Shown piece by piece: positions 40,880-51,289 of a stretch of 64,000 nucleotides of DNA. Both the position numbers and the translations under genes were made by a program. Origin of the DNA: Dipteris shenzhenensis (Eukaryota > Polypodiophyta > Polypodiopsida > Gleicheniales); NCBI GenBank assembly GCA_047967505.1, contig CM106540.1; one strand, written 5' to 3'. The notes under the pieces were generated by a model that worked only from the letters and a program-made list of their open reading frames with translations, had not been told where the DNA came from and made no database searches. The first letter of the stretch is position 1. Each line of letters begins with the position of its first letter.

Positions 40880-41742
40880 TCAAAAGGCAAAGTCCTTGTC
40901 TTCTACCACAAAGTTTGATTCTTCAGTTGTTGATGGTGTTCTCTCTTCAACCAAATTTCTCGTATTTTTCTTTTTCTCATTGCAAAACTTCTCTGAATGA
41001 TTGTTCTTGCCACAATAAGTGCAAGGGTTGATTTTATAGCAATCCTTCTCAAGATGATTGTTTTTACCACAATGCTTGCATGCCTTGTACCTACTCTCTT
41101 TGATGAAAACTTTATTGCAATTGCTTCTGTGTGTACTTTACCCATTCTTGAAGTGTTCTTTCTTTCCTCCTCTTGTAAAGCACTGATGATGCCCTCCAGT
41201 GTGGGTTGAGGAAGATTGTTCAAAGTAGTCACAACATAATCATAGTCTTGAGGCATACTCTTCAAGAGCACATCCATAGCATCATCTTCAGTGACTGGAG
41301 AGTTAATTGAATCCAATTGTGTCATAAGACTTCTCAAAGTATTAACATGAGCTGCAACATTGTCTCCATCTATCTTAAGTTCAAAGAACTTAATTTTCAA
41401 ATTCAATTTGGAAGTATGAGAGCTAGCACCAAATAATACATCTAACTTATGCCATGCCTCAAAAGTGGATTCCAAATCTGAAATGTGATGCACATAATCA
41501 TCTCCCAAACCTAATGCAATTATTGCATAAGCTTTTTGTATCCTTTTGGCATCTGCAGGTGTAGAAGAAGAGTCACTTGCCTTCCCTTTACCTTTGGTTG
41601 TGGTTGATTCACCTTCTTGAGAGGATTGAGTTCATGTCTTAACAAAATCCCACAAATTCTCTTTCATAAGCACAAACTTTATTTTCATTTGCCAAGTGTG
41701 AAAGCCTTGGCCATTAAACTTGTCAATTTTATAGGTAGCCAT
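40880..41742 (-). pseudogene. Element D gag with two CCHC knuckles
   Basis: ATG at 41742 gives MATYKIDKFNGQGFHTWQMK, close to Element C (KIDKFEGEGFHTWQ). A TGA lies near 41634. The core follows (AYAIIALGLGDDYVHHISDL, FFELKIDGDNVAAHVNTLRS, MPQDYDYVVTTLNNLPQPTL). A frameshift near 41120 moves the nucleocapsid to another frame, where CKHCGKNNHLEKDC and CTYCGKNNHSEKFC are two intact knuckles. It ends at TGA 40880-40882. Confidence 0.9.
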
Positions 41743-41790
41743 GAGAGGGTCTTACCTTTATCAAGCAGTGTCTACTCTCTTACAAAATGA

Positions 41791-41997
41791 CTAATCTTGT
41801 TGAACAAAGAAATCTCCCTCACCATACAAATGTAGATTGCTAGAGATAAACTTAGAAAAGCCTAGTTGTTTAGCATATGCATACCCAGTTGGCTTCTCCC
41901 AAAGCTTCTTGGCCGGGGTCTTCTTTACCTTGAACTTTGTCCTTCTTGTAGTCTTCTTCAAGTGCTTAGCATTGGAAGAACATTGAGAGCTTGGCAT
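41791..41997 (-). CDS. Element D upstream basic ORF (68 aa), possible leader peptide
   Basis: An ATG at 41997 opens MPSSQCSSNAKHLKKTTRRT, a Lys/Arg-rich stretch with KVKKTPAKKLWEKPTGYAY, ending SNLHLYGEGDFFVQQD just before gag (49 bp spacing). The last part has a counterpart in the leader of Element C. I do not recognise a family. It may be a small leader ORF or chance; conservation of HLYG-G between C and D argues for some constraint or simply common descent. Confidence 0.35.
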   Translation of the reverse strand: MPSSQCSSNAKHLKKTTRRTKFKVKKTPAKKLWEKPTGYAYAKQLGFSKFISSNLHLYGEGDFFVQQD

Positions 41998-42669
41998 CTT
42001 GACAAGAGATTAGTCCCAACTGAACCTTCAATCTGAAATTGCATTCTCTGATCGATACTTTAGCACCACTTCATTCCTCAAACATCATCTTAGCATTTAC
42101 TCTAGCATCAAATTTTCAAAAATTGTAAAAAATGCTTGCAAGGAAACAGAGTAACTTGGAGGCTTGAATTCTCACTCCACATATTTTCAGATTTGGGGCT
42201 TTGTAAGGTGGAATGAAGCCTTTATACCAGAGAGTAAGCACAACAGAGGAGGGGCGAAATAGTGCGCCACATTGCCTATGAGAGTCCCTCCAAAGTTGAC
42301 TATTCTTTTGTTGATTTCTCTGCAACCACTGGCTCCGATTTCACTAGTAGCAAGCTCTAGGCATTGCCTAACTTGTGCTTGAAGGGCAAGTCGTCATTTG
42401 CTCTGTAGGCACAAAATTTTGCTAACAGTCAGTGCACTCTGTTTGGATCAGCATGGGCGACAGAGACCAAATCTAGAGGAATGCTTTGAGCCAGAGGTGC
42501 GCCTTAGGGGGTAGAATCTCTAGTTAAGAGGGTTTGGCAAAAGGCGCAAGGAATGAAGAGAATGGAGCTTAGCCATTTCTGAAGAGGAAGAGAGAGAGAG
42601 CTTCAAAATGGAGGTGATGGAGAAGATGATGAGGTGGCACTACCAAAGTGGATTCTCTAGAGCCTACCA

Positions 42670-42681
42670 GCTCTGATACCA
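42670..42681 (-). promoter_or_regulatory. Element D primer-binding site (initiator tRNA-Met)
   Basis: Minus-strand TGGTATCAGAGC, two bases from the 5' LTR. Confidence 0.95.
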
Positions 42682-42683
42682 AA

Positions 42684-43040
42684 TGAAGAAGTGAGTGGGA
42701 TAAAAGAGATGCATGATGACACAAAGAGAGAGCTCAAGTGAGACAAAATCAAAGTGTATTAGAATGAAGGAAGATCCTTCATTATATAAAGTGAGAGGAA
42801 GGTGTAGGAACCTCCCCTACATCAGTGGCAATCAGTCCCTACATCAGTGGAGCTGGCTAAATCAAAGGAACCTCCCATGTGGGGGCCTTTGTGCTTACAT
42901 CATCACTTATGTCATAGTCTAGACACCTCATAGCACTCACACACACACACACATGTGACTCCCCTAGATGCACACATGCACCTTAGAGCAAGCCCTTGAT
43001 CACATTTATCCCAACAGTCTCCCTCACATTTATCCCAACA
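42684..43040 (-). repeat. Element D 5' LTR (357 bp) with a terminal 24-bp duplication
   Basis: Same ends as the left LTR. The last part, CACATTTATCCCAACA with the following CTCCCT, is duplicated in tandem (42993-43040), so the LTR end sequence appears twice. Confidence 0.93.
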
Positions 43041-43045
43041 GCCTC
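43041..43045. repeat. Element D target site duplication, right (GCCTC)
   Basis: Exact match to 40219-40223. Using the inner copy of the 24-bp duplication as the LTR end would give GTCTC instead, one mismatch. Confidence 0.93.
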
Positions 43046-45686
43046 CCTATTCTTACGACATGATCACCGTCTGCCAAGCGACCTGGGCTCTAGTATTCCT
43101 CGTGTCCGAACCTACCCAAAGGAAGTTTCGAACAACTATTAGAGCTGCCCAATGCACCCTCTGTGAAACACCAACAAGAGGTGATATACCAATCCGTGGC
43201 AAGAAGGATCTGGTTTGCCACTAAGGCACGGCCCACTAGGGAGAGTTTGGCCGAGCTCCACCAATAGAGAAGCTTGTGCCGAATACTCTCGAGGACCGAG
43301 GTAATCTACAACTCTGCTATAATATTAATACCAACGCGACATCCGAGGTATCTTGTTGTCTGGCCCCGCAATATCCATCAGAAGCCAAAGTCACTCCCCC
43401 ACTCTTGAATCTCCTGTGTCTCCTCAGAGCTTGTGAAGAAACCTATGGATTTTGTCCAGTTGATCCGGGTGCCCAAGGCCTCACAATAAATAGCTAGGGC
43501 TCCCTTGACTCTCTCCAAACTCGTTGTGGTGCCCTCTACATACAAGGCTGTGTCATCTACAAACTCAAAATCTAGCAACTCCTCCTGCCTGATTGGGAGC
43601 CTCAACCCTATGAGGCCCACCACCTATGATCTCAAGTAGTAGCCCAAATCGTCCGCCACAAACAAGAAGAGGAAGGGAGCAAGGGGGCAGCCCTGGCGGA
43701 CAAAGCGAGAGAGAGGAAAGGCCTCGCCCGTGTGTCCTCCGATAAGCCTATGGCTAGAGCTCCCTACATAAAGCACAAAAACTCCTTTGATCCATCTGTC
43801 TGAGAAACCCAATCTCCGCATAGTACCCTCCAAGAAAGACCACTCCACCCTGTCGTAGGCCTTCTCAAAATCCAAGAGGAGGATGGCCAATGGCTATGAC
43901 TCCTCCCTAGACCAATCCAGTGCCTCCCAGAATGTGAAGATGTTGTCTAGGATGCTGCGCTCCTGGATGAACCTAGTATGTGTGTCGTGAATGATGTCAG
44001 TAAGATGGGGCCGTAACCACAAACTCAAGACCTTGGTGAGGATCTTGTATGCAGTATCAAGCAAAGTGATTAGTCTCCACTGTCAGATGTCTAACCTATC
44101 TCCCCCTTTTGGGATCAAACGAATCCACCCGTTGCTTAGGGACTGAGGGAGCCCGTGTCAAAAATCTTCCTGGCAAGCTAGTCGGAAAGGGGTGGAGATG
44201 ATCTCCCAGAATTTCCAGAAGGGGGATGGAGTCAAGGACACTTGTGGTTCGGGAGAGCCTTGAGGGCTTCCCAAAGCTCCTCATCTATGAAAGGCTCCTC
44301 CAGACTGCTCCACAAATCCTGCGAGACTACTATCAGAACGTGATCCCAAACTACCTCATGGGCCACAAGACAAGCAAGAGTCATCCTCTCTGTCTAAAAG
44401 AGCTGGCTGTAAAAACTTGTGGTCAGGTTTAAAATCTCTTGCGGTTCAGTGTGCATGATGCCCTGCGGATCTCAAAGACACTGCAACTGCATACCTACCG
44501 ATCGGAGTGCAGTGGTCTGAAAGAACTGCTTCGTCATCATGTCCCCTTGCTATACCCACCGGGCCCGAGAAGAGTGGTAGGAGAACTCAGCCTGCCAAAT
44601 CTCTATGTCCTGAAGCTCAAGGCGAGCGCTCTCAAACCTGTCACTAAGCCACTGAGATCTTGGGTCCTGCTCCCGAGCCTCTCTATGGAGGAGAGGTCTC
44701 TCCGTAGTGCTCGCTTGCACTCCTGAAGAGCCCTCCTCCGCCTAAGGGCATGAGCCTACAACTCCTCACTATTCCTTTGGATCGCATCGGCCATCCACAA
44801 AGCCCAACCCTCACACGGTGCTGTCTCTGGCTGCTACCAAATCTCTGCCCATGACCTGTTGAATCTCCTCGTCCTACAAGAGGTCTTTTGGAATGCAGAC
44901 CCCCTTTTGGGAAAGACCTCGGTGGGGCTACTCTAAGTGAAGTACTGCTAAAGATTGGTCTAACATCGTGGTACCTACTAGAATCCTAGTAGAGCCACCT
45001 CTGTGTAGTGCCCAGTCTCCAACGTAGAAGTGGTCTAGCCTCTCAAGCAGTCCATCATGTCTCCTCTATCCGAAAGAGAAGAGGAGGTTGTCAGGTATGT
45101 TGCTGAACTCTAGATCTCGCCACGGGTCTCTGCCACTAATCATAAAAATGAACTGCTCCCAGGTGCTCTGTTTTGCTACTGGCATCTCAAAGAAGGAGGT
45201 GCCGCCCTGCTTGTCCTCCTCAAACTCCAGGTTGTTGAAGTCCCCTCCAATAGTCCAAGAGTCTACATCTAGAAACTCTAACAGCCTCCTCCAAAAGGCC
45301 GAACGGTGCTGTCTGCATGCTAGGGCATACACGTTCAGGATCCCAATCTTGGACTCTCCTATCCTAACTCCCATCCAAACTGCCTATCCTAGGATAAGCT
45401 TGCCCTAATCATAAAGCTCTATAACCACTGTCTGTGAGACCAAGATGCTGACCCCTCTGCTCCATCCTACTGCAAGGGACCACACCTCCGGGCCTCTCCC
45501 TGAGAGAGGGTGGTATCGCCGTCTAATGTCCGATGCTGAGAACATATGCTCCTGAATCAAAAGTATGTCCATTCTCCACCCTACCACTGTCCTCTGCAAC
45601 TACTACCGAAGGATCAAGTACTGCGGTTGACTACGAGCACAGTCGTGGAGCCCGTGCACATTCCAACTCACTATGGTCCAGCTCAT
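43046..45686 (-). pseudogene. LINE-2 ORF2: endonuclease and reverse transcriptase
   Basis: ATG at 45686 gives MSWTIVSWNVHGLHDCARSQ, the endonuclease N-terminus (S-W-N-V). DILLIQEHMFSASD carries the metal-binding Glu, and WTIGGDFNNLEFEEDKQGG the Asp/Asn block. RT follows: LWEALKALPNHKCPGLDSIP, LLDFEKAYDRVEWSFLEGTM, FVRQGCPLAPFLFLFVADDL and FEFVDDTALYVEG with the catalytic D-D near 43550. NWTKSIGFF is the next block. Stops are frequent, mostly TAG/TGA. The rest of ORF2 continues beyond Elements D, C and Copia-B. Confidence 0.92.
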
Positions 45687-45689
45687 GAG

Positions 45690-47741
45690 GACAAGGATGC
45701 TAAAAGCAAGGCTCTCCTGTAAGTGGATCCCTGTTCCAAAAACATTGCCTTATGTGACTTTGCCGGGGTTTGGAGGGCGAGTACTCCATGTTTGTACGTC
45801 GACATACTAAGGTGGGCACTGGCTCAATGCCAATCTTCCATGCTGCCCACTTCATCAAGAAGAAGACTTCCACCCCGAACAACTCCGCACACATCTGGAG
45901 TGGCCATTAGTATGCCCAATCAACCTTTGCCTCAAGTGGCAATGTGATAATTCCTACCGCCAAATCACACATCGGCTTCTCCCGAATGAAGCACAACTGA
46001 AAATTCACCTCCACACCATGGGCGTGCCAAAGGTCCATAATAGCATCAAACACCAATAGGGACCACTTCTCCAACTCTATGGAGGCGAACTGGAATGTCC
46101 AAACTGGGTGTGTCTGGGAGCCCACTACACTAATCGAACCCCCTTTCCGAGGCTGCAAGACCACAAGCATTACCTCCAGGGATAGAGGGTAAGAGTTCGG
46201 AATCTTTAGTAATTACAGTATCCCAATCTCCAAAGGTCCTGCGACGGTAAGGGATGTCGAGGCTAGAAATTGGGAGCTGCTGACCGAGAGGACAAGCCCC
46301 TTCCCTCTAACTCCCTCCCCAAATGGAGAGAGGGGACAGAATCTTGCAATGAGGAAGCGGAAAGGGGTGCCATCTACCCTTGCCTACTGGCAAAGGTGTC
46401 GAGGCAGGGGAGGGGAGGAAGGCTGAAGAACTTGCTAAGGAGGTGGAGAGGGGGGCGGAGGGGGAGGGGGGGAGGCGGAGGGAGGGGGGTGGGTGGTGAG
46501 GGTGACCATAGCAAGAGGGGCAAGGGGGGGGGAGGGGGCGGGGGGAATCCAGGAGAGTGTGAGGGGAGTGGAGAGGGAGAGGGATCTGGAGGGGGAGGGG
46601 GCAGGGGGGAGTAGGGGCGACCACATGCCCCCTTGTTGATCAAGCTCGCTGGGGCTCTAGATCCGCTACTCCTCAGTCACTGTCGGACTAACGTCTGCAA
46701 CTTCCACCATCGCAGCATTAGGAGCTTGTGGGGCTCACTATTGATGCAAGGGTGAATGTGGACGCTGAACCTCCATCACAAGAGGATCACCTGACTGGGC
46801 AGTGGCCCCTGCCACTTGGGGAGGGGGGGTCTCCACATATGGGCTTTTGCTGCTACTGCTCCTCAAGTGCCTCTCGAAAAACCCTCTCTCTCTCTGCATC
46901 TAGCCCTCTTCCTACAATGCTTTTGGGCATGTTTACTTGGTTTCTTTTTCTTTTTAACCTAGGTACCCAGTCCCCTTCTGAGGGGGTCACCCAGGGGGTC
47001 TGAGACTCCAGTTGCTCCTATCTGGGGGGTGCTGGGGCTCTGGCTTGCTAGCTCTGCCTGCTCTACGGGGGTGGGGGGGAGGGGCTTGGCCTTGGCCGTG
47101 GAGGCAATCTCTAGCTAGGTGACCCATCTGTCTACAACAAAGGCACTGGCTTGGTAACCCAGAAATCTCCACTCGCTAGTGAAGTGTACCCCCTTCGAGG
47201 GTCTCTAGGAGGATCAACTCTCATAGAGACTTTGGGCTCTCAACCACCAATCTAATCCTGGAGACCCCATCATCTACGACCATTGATGCGGTCGAATCTG
47301 GTGGAGACTCGAGCACAATGCCAAATGCCTGACCAATGGAGGGGAGGATGGCTCTATACTCCTTTGGGAGCCCTAGGAAGCGGAGCGTAACCCAAAAATG
47401 GGAAACATGGTGTGGTCCTCCACTGTAAAGCCATGGTAACAAGGGAAGACGTACACCATATGTGGGCCAAGGAGGATGGGGCTCTCCTCCACCGTTGTCG
47501 AGGTAGTATCGAGGGAGATCAGCTGGATGAGGAAGACACTTCTTCCATAGATAGTGACCCTCTCAATGTGGTCACCCTCTAGTGCCAAGCTCGCCTAGTT
47601 CCACTCTCGCACTTGTCGCCTTGTGGGTGTGAGGCCCACAATCGCCTTGTCCTGGAGTGATTGAACTACTTGCTATACCTATTGCTTGTCGGCTGGAGAA
47701 AAAAGGACCTTAACGGTTGTGGGATTCGAGGGTGTTGCCAT
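45690..47741 (-). pseudogene. LINE-2 ORF1 (plant L1 type with CCHC knuckle)
   Basis: ATG at 47741 gives MATPSNPTTVKVLFSPADKQ, then two TAG stops. A DUF4283-like block follows (LALEGDHIERVTIYGRSVFL, then after a frameshift HFWVTLRFLGLPKEYRAILP and VDDGVSRIRLVVESPKSL), then CLCCRQMGHLARDC, a CCHC knuckle, near 47110-47155. A Pro-rich low-complexity tract (46430-46620) and a C-terminal segment (WTFQFASIELEKWSLLVFDA, VNFQLCFIREKPMCDL) lead to within a few bases of ORF2. ORF1 would bind LINE RNA. This differs from the L1-ORF1p layout of LINE-1. Confidence 0.8.
46430..46620. repeat. G-rich low-complexity tract inside LINE-2 ORF1
   Basis: GGGGGAGG and GGAGGGGG words fill the plus strand; on the LINE sense strand this encodes a Pro-rich region. 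Runs of up to nine G could form G-quadruplexes. Confidence 0.8.
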
Positions 47742-47859
47742 AGAGCCCCTCTGGCCAGACCAAAGGTCACCACTAAGATCTTCCTCCTCCTAACAAACAC
47801 AAATGCTCCTGTTGCGAATGAAGGAGAGGAAGGAAGGAGATGAAGAGGCAGAGAGGATG

Positions 47860-48292
47860 AGGAAAAGGGGCGAGGGGGGATGGAGAAGGCGGGGGGAAGG
47901 AGGCGAAGAAGGGAGGTGGGAAACGAGCAGGAAGAGCCAGGGGGCAGCGAGGAGAGGCAGGGCGGTAAAACAGTAGGGGGGTCGGGAGTATAGGCTCAGA
48001 GAGGGCGGGAAGGATGCGGAGGAGGCACAGAGAGAGTGGGAAGGAGGCGGGGGAGGAGGCTGAGGGGGGCAGAGACAGGAGTGGAGATGGGGAGGGAGGT
48101 GAAGGCGAGATGGGGTGGGATGGCAGTGAATTGGAGGTGGGGAGGGAGAAGGAGGTGGAGGCGGGGAGGGAAGGCGGGATGCAAGCAGGGGAGAAGGTGG
48201 AGAGGAGGCAAAGGTGGGGGATAGTAGAGGGCGGAGGGAGAAGGTGGGCAGGGCAAGCAGCGGGAGCAGCCAGGGAGCGGGAGCAACAACTA
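47860..48292. repeat. G/A-rich 5' region of LINE-2
   Basis: Degenerate GGAGGCGGGG, GGAAGGAGG and GGGAGCGGGAGC words on plus, that is C/T-rich on the LINE sense strand, up to the target duplication at 48293. LINE-1 has a comparable tract at 27440-27890. Confidence 0.8.
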
Positions 48293-48299
48293 TCAGATT
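48293..48299. repeat. LINE-2 target site duplication, right (TCAGATT)
   Basis: Exact match to 30884-30890. Confidence 0.85.
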
Positions 48300-48866
48300 T
48301 TAGAAAAGATAATTATGAGAGAAGTTATAAATAATATCAATGTCAATCCTCCATTGTAATAATTGATGTTCTGTGGGCTGATATATCTGAGGGTCTTATG
48401 TGTGATGATGAACAACTTGATTTGAATCCTCATCACGTGTGATCATGTGAAAGGTATTTAATTTCTTACATCTCAAAATGTGAATTGGAAAAGCTAGCTA
48501 GAGCAAGTTGCAAGTCATGTTAAAAATATATCACATGGGGAGATCTAAACGAATTCAATTCAAACATCTAAATACTTAAAGAATCAAATCTACATTACTG
48601 TGAAATTTTAGAAAGATAATCATGATAGTAGTTAGAAATAATATCAATGTCTAATCCTCCATTATGATAATTGATATTCTATAGGCTGATGTATCTGAGG
48701 GTCTTATGTGTGATTATGAATGACTTGAATTGAATCCTCATCACATGTGATCATATGAAAGGTATTTAGTTTCTTGCATCTCACATTGTGAGCTGGAAAA
48801 GCTAGCTAGAGCAAGCTGCAAATCATGTTCAAAATTACATCACATGGGGGTGTATTCAATTTACAA
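48300..48866. repeat. ~308-bp tandem duplication at the LINE-2 target site
   Basis: ATTTTAGAAA(A)GATAAT recurs at 48297 and 48605, and CACATGGGG at 48532 and 48841. The first copy is interrupted by LINE-2: its beginning (AAATCTACATTACTGT) is at 30869-30884. No gene is seen. The copies differ at many sites, so the duplication is older than LINE-2. Confidence 0.85.
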
Positions 48867-49639
48867 ATCCTTTCTAGATGGTCTTAGACGGAGTGCAATC
48901 CATGCACCGTGTTTTGTACTTCAAGCTTGGAAAGTAGTCCTGCATAGAAAGTAGTGAAGGAGAGGGGTTGTGTGAAGAGAGAAGAGGGGATGGGTGGTTT
49001 GCGTATAGAAAGATGTATAGTCCTCCTACATGGGACAAAAAAGGGGGTGGCTTGTGGGGGGCAACATAACAAGCTAAGGTGTAGGTGTATGGGAAGAGGG
49101 GAGGTTTTTTAATTCTATTTCACATGTATAGTTTCTTTTTTTAAATCTATTTCATACACACATACATACCACAGGAGATAGCTTAGCACCAAAGACCTCT
49201 TGCAACTCAAAATGTGGTACAAATAAGCTAGATAAACACCTCACTAAAGACGGTATGGTCTTCTTCCTCAATCTATAGCTCACCCAAGAAGACATCACCT
49301 TCTTCTTGCTTCTAGCTAGAGAGTGCAAGGCCATCAAAGCTCATGGTGATTTTTGAAGGAGGTTATTCTAAAAGTAATCAAATTATGCCTTCACGATTCT
49401 ATTCCATGGTCAATGGCATCACATGGGACATCCAATCTACTATTAGGAAGAGGGAAATCACTCCAAGATTCCACTCTTGAAATATCAAAATAGATTTGCA
49501 TGTGAGCTAAAAATGCAGAGGTAGAAGGTAAAGTTTGGACAAGGAGGAGAGAACATGTTAATCCAGTCTTCCAACAACATGTCTTGAGATGTCCTAGTCC
49601 AAAAGGAGTCGAGGACAAGTATCCCTCTCCAGGTTATAG
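48867..49639. other. Unassigned AT-rich stretch
   Basis: Short minus-strand frames (48884-49072, 49152-49337, 49391-49730) show no family. Nothing else identified. Confidence 0.3.
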
Positions 49640-50882
49640 CTTTTTGGGGAGCACACGAGGATGTCTTGGTTTTTAATGTACAGGCAGGTGGCAAACTAGT
49701 TATTTCTTCAGAAGATATTCTTTTGGGCATGCCTTTTCAACCTGTCAGGATCATAGGCTTTTTGGATCAGGGCAAGGACTCTATACGGCATATTGATCCG
49801 AGCTCTCATCTTTCTCTTTCGAGTTCTTGGAGGTTGTGGGTCTTTGGAGGAGTCCCCATAAAGTTTCTTCAGTGGGACCCTGGAGAGTGGGAATGGATTG
49901 TTGCAGGGAACTAAGAGAAGAGCCTTCCTTTTTTTGGTTACACGGTGAGTAACGCCATGAAATCTCAAATCAATTGCAGAGGTTGGAGACCTTCCACCAA
50001 GGCCCCTCATTGGGAGAGTTATCAGGTTTTTGCTAATTTGCAAAGGTTCTTCTGGCAGAGGCTTTCAAGGTCCCGAAGAAATAGAAAGATCACTCTATTT
50101 TTTTGGCTTTCTATTCATGGAGGGATTGCAATGAATAGGCGAAGGTCTAGATTTGGGGCAGACCCCAATTATCCTAGGTGTAGTCTACTGCTAAGTCGAT
50201 TCATCATTGTCTATGGGACTGCAGAGGCATGCAAGAAGCCATTTGGATGGGAATTGCCAGGGTCCTCAATACTTTTATTCCTTCTCGTTTCTTCATGAAG
50301 TGGGGATCAGTGGCTTGGATCTTCCTATGTCAGGACCTTAGATCTTCTTTGAGTGGTAGGATGCTTCTTGGGCCATTTCAAATCGACGTCACCTAGTCGA
50401 AACTTGCTCTCTGGAGGATGTGCCTATCTCCTATTATAGACCAGTACATGCTAATGGGGATACCGCTTGGCAGATACTAGCTAGTATCACTGCTTGGCAG
50501 ATTTGGAAGGCCAGATGCATAAAGGCCTTAGAAGGATCTCAATTCCATCCCTCGCACACCCTGGCTAGTATTTGGGCTGACACCGCTCACACACTAATGG
50601 CTAGTTGGGCGAGCATGCAGGGTTCTTCCCGAGCAGCCTCAGCCACAGAAGGTTTATATTCCTTAGGGAATGGAGGGGTTCCCCCTTTTTCTTAGAGAGT
50701 ACAGCAGGGCTGAGGTGGCACTTTCAGCCTCAACCTTGGTTTCTTTCCAGCTCATTTTGAGTTTTATGTTCCCTATTTTAGGGGGGTTTCCTCATGTACA
50801 TCATGATGTATTTCTGTTGTGAGCTTGCTCATGCTGGTGTTTTTCATACTTAATAGGAGTCTTTTTCAAGGGGAAAAAAAAA
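49640..50882 (+). pseudogene. 5'-truncated LINE fragment: ORF2 C-terminus, 3' UTR and A tail
   Basis: WRLWVFGGVPIKFLQWDPGE, SNAMKSQINCRGWRPSTKAP and ITLFFWLSIHGGIAMNRRRS run into the zinc-finger block (NYPRC, then in another frame HCLWDCRGMQEAIWMGI). WQILASITAWQIWKARC and LASIWADTAHTLMASW follow. The end is TTCATACTTAATAGGAGTC and a 9-A tail at about 50874-50882. It is the same clade as LINE-2, in opposite orientation. Confidence 0.85.
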
Positions 50883-51289
50883 GGATTCATCATCATCAAA
50901 ACTTAAGAGAAAGAAGGGTCTACAAGAAATAAGTAGACCTAGACCCAAGCCTCTGAGTGATTAAACTATTGACTATACGTATAATATTATACATCATGTA
51001 TAGTCATAAAAATCAATTTTTATTGTCAGTCTGCTAATACTGATATGCAAGTTGTTCATTACCTGACAATTCTCATGAGTACACTCCAAAGATTTCTCAT
51101 CCCTTCAATGAAATTGAGCGCTTCAAATGAGGACTTTTATAGGTCACTCTCTTGGTACAAAACCTTGTTTGTCCAAGAGGAAGTAGTTTGACACCAATGT
51201 TGTTACAAAAAAAATGAGATGACACACTTGGGATGATCATTCTTCAAGGAATTACTCAATTTCAAACACCTATATAAGGTCCTCTTTTA
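50883..51289. other. Unassigned
   Basis: No gene or recognised repeat. An AAAAAAAATGAG run is near 51208. Confidence 0.3.

Larger units (their letters stand above)
40224..43040 (-). mobile_element. Element D: gag-only LTR retrotransposon (2817 bp)
   Basis: LTRs at 40224-40570 and 42684-43040, exact GCCTC duplication, PPT and exact iMet PBS. The sole coding region is a copia-type gag (40880-41742) with two CCHC knuckles. No pol domain is found on either strand. Its gag and leader resemble Element C, but the LTRs are unrelated, so it is a second TR-GAG family. It is inserted in LINE-2. Confidence 0.93.
30891..48292 (-). mobile_element. LINE-2: full-length L1-type LINE split by three LTR elements
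   Basis: LINE-2 sequence occupies 43041-48292, 39649-40223, 37135-37325 and 30891-31940. Reading across the three insertion points restores one ORF2 order. Removing Copia-B, Elements C and D and one copy of each 5-bp target duplication leaves about 7068 bp. The 3' end has an A-rich tail (T-rich on plus at 30891-30903). The 5' end is a C/T-rich (sense) tract. ORF1 has a CCHC knuckle, and ORF2 has endonuclease, RT and a C-terminal zinc finger, as in plant L1. It is inactivated by many stops in addition to the insertions. Confidence 0.9.

Noticed and set aside
46307-46643. Pro-rich and Gly-rich frames on both strands
   Set aside because: Low-complexity G tract; only the minus frame is kept, as part of LINE-2 ORF1.
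47996-48334. Leu/Pro-rich and Gly/Glu-rich frames on both strands
   Set aside because: Same cause: the C/T-rich LINE-2 5' region.
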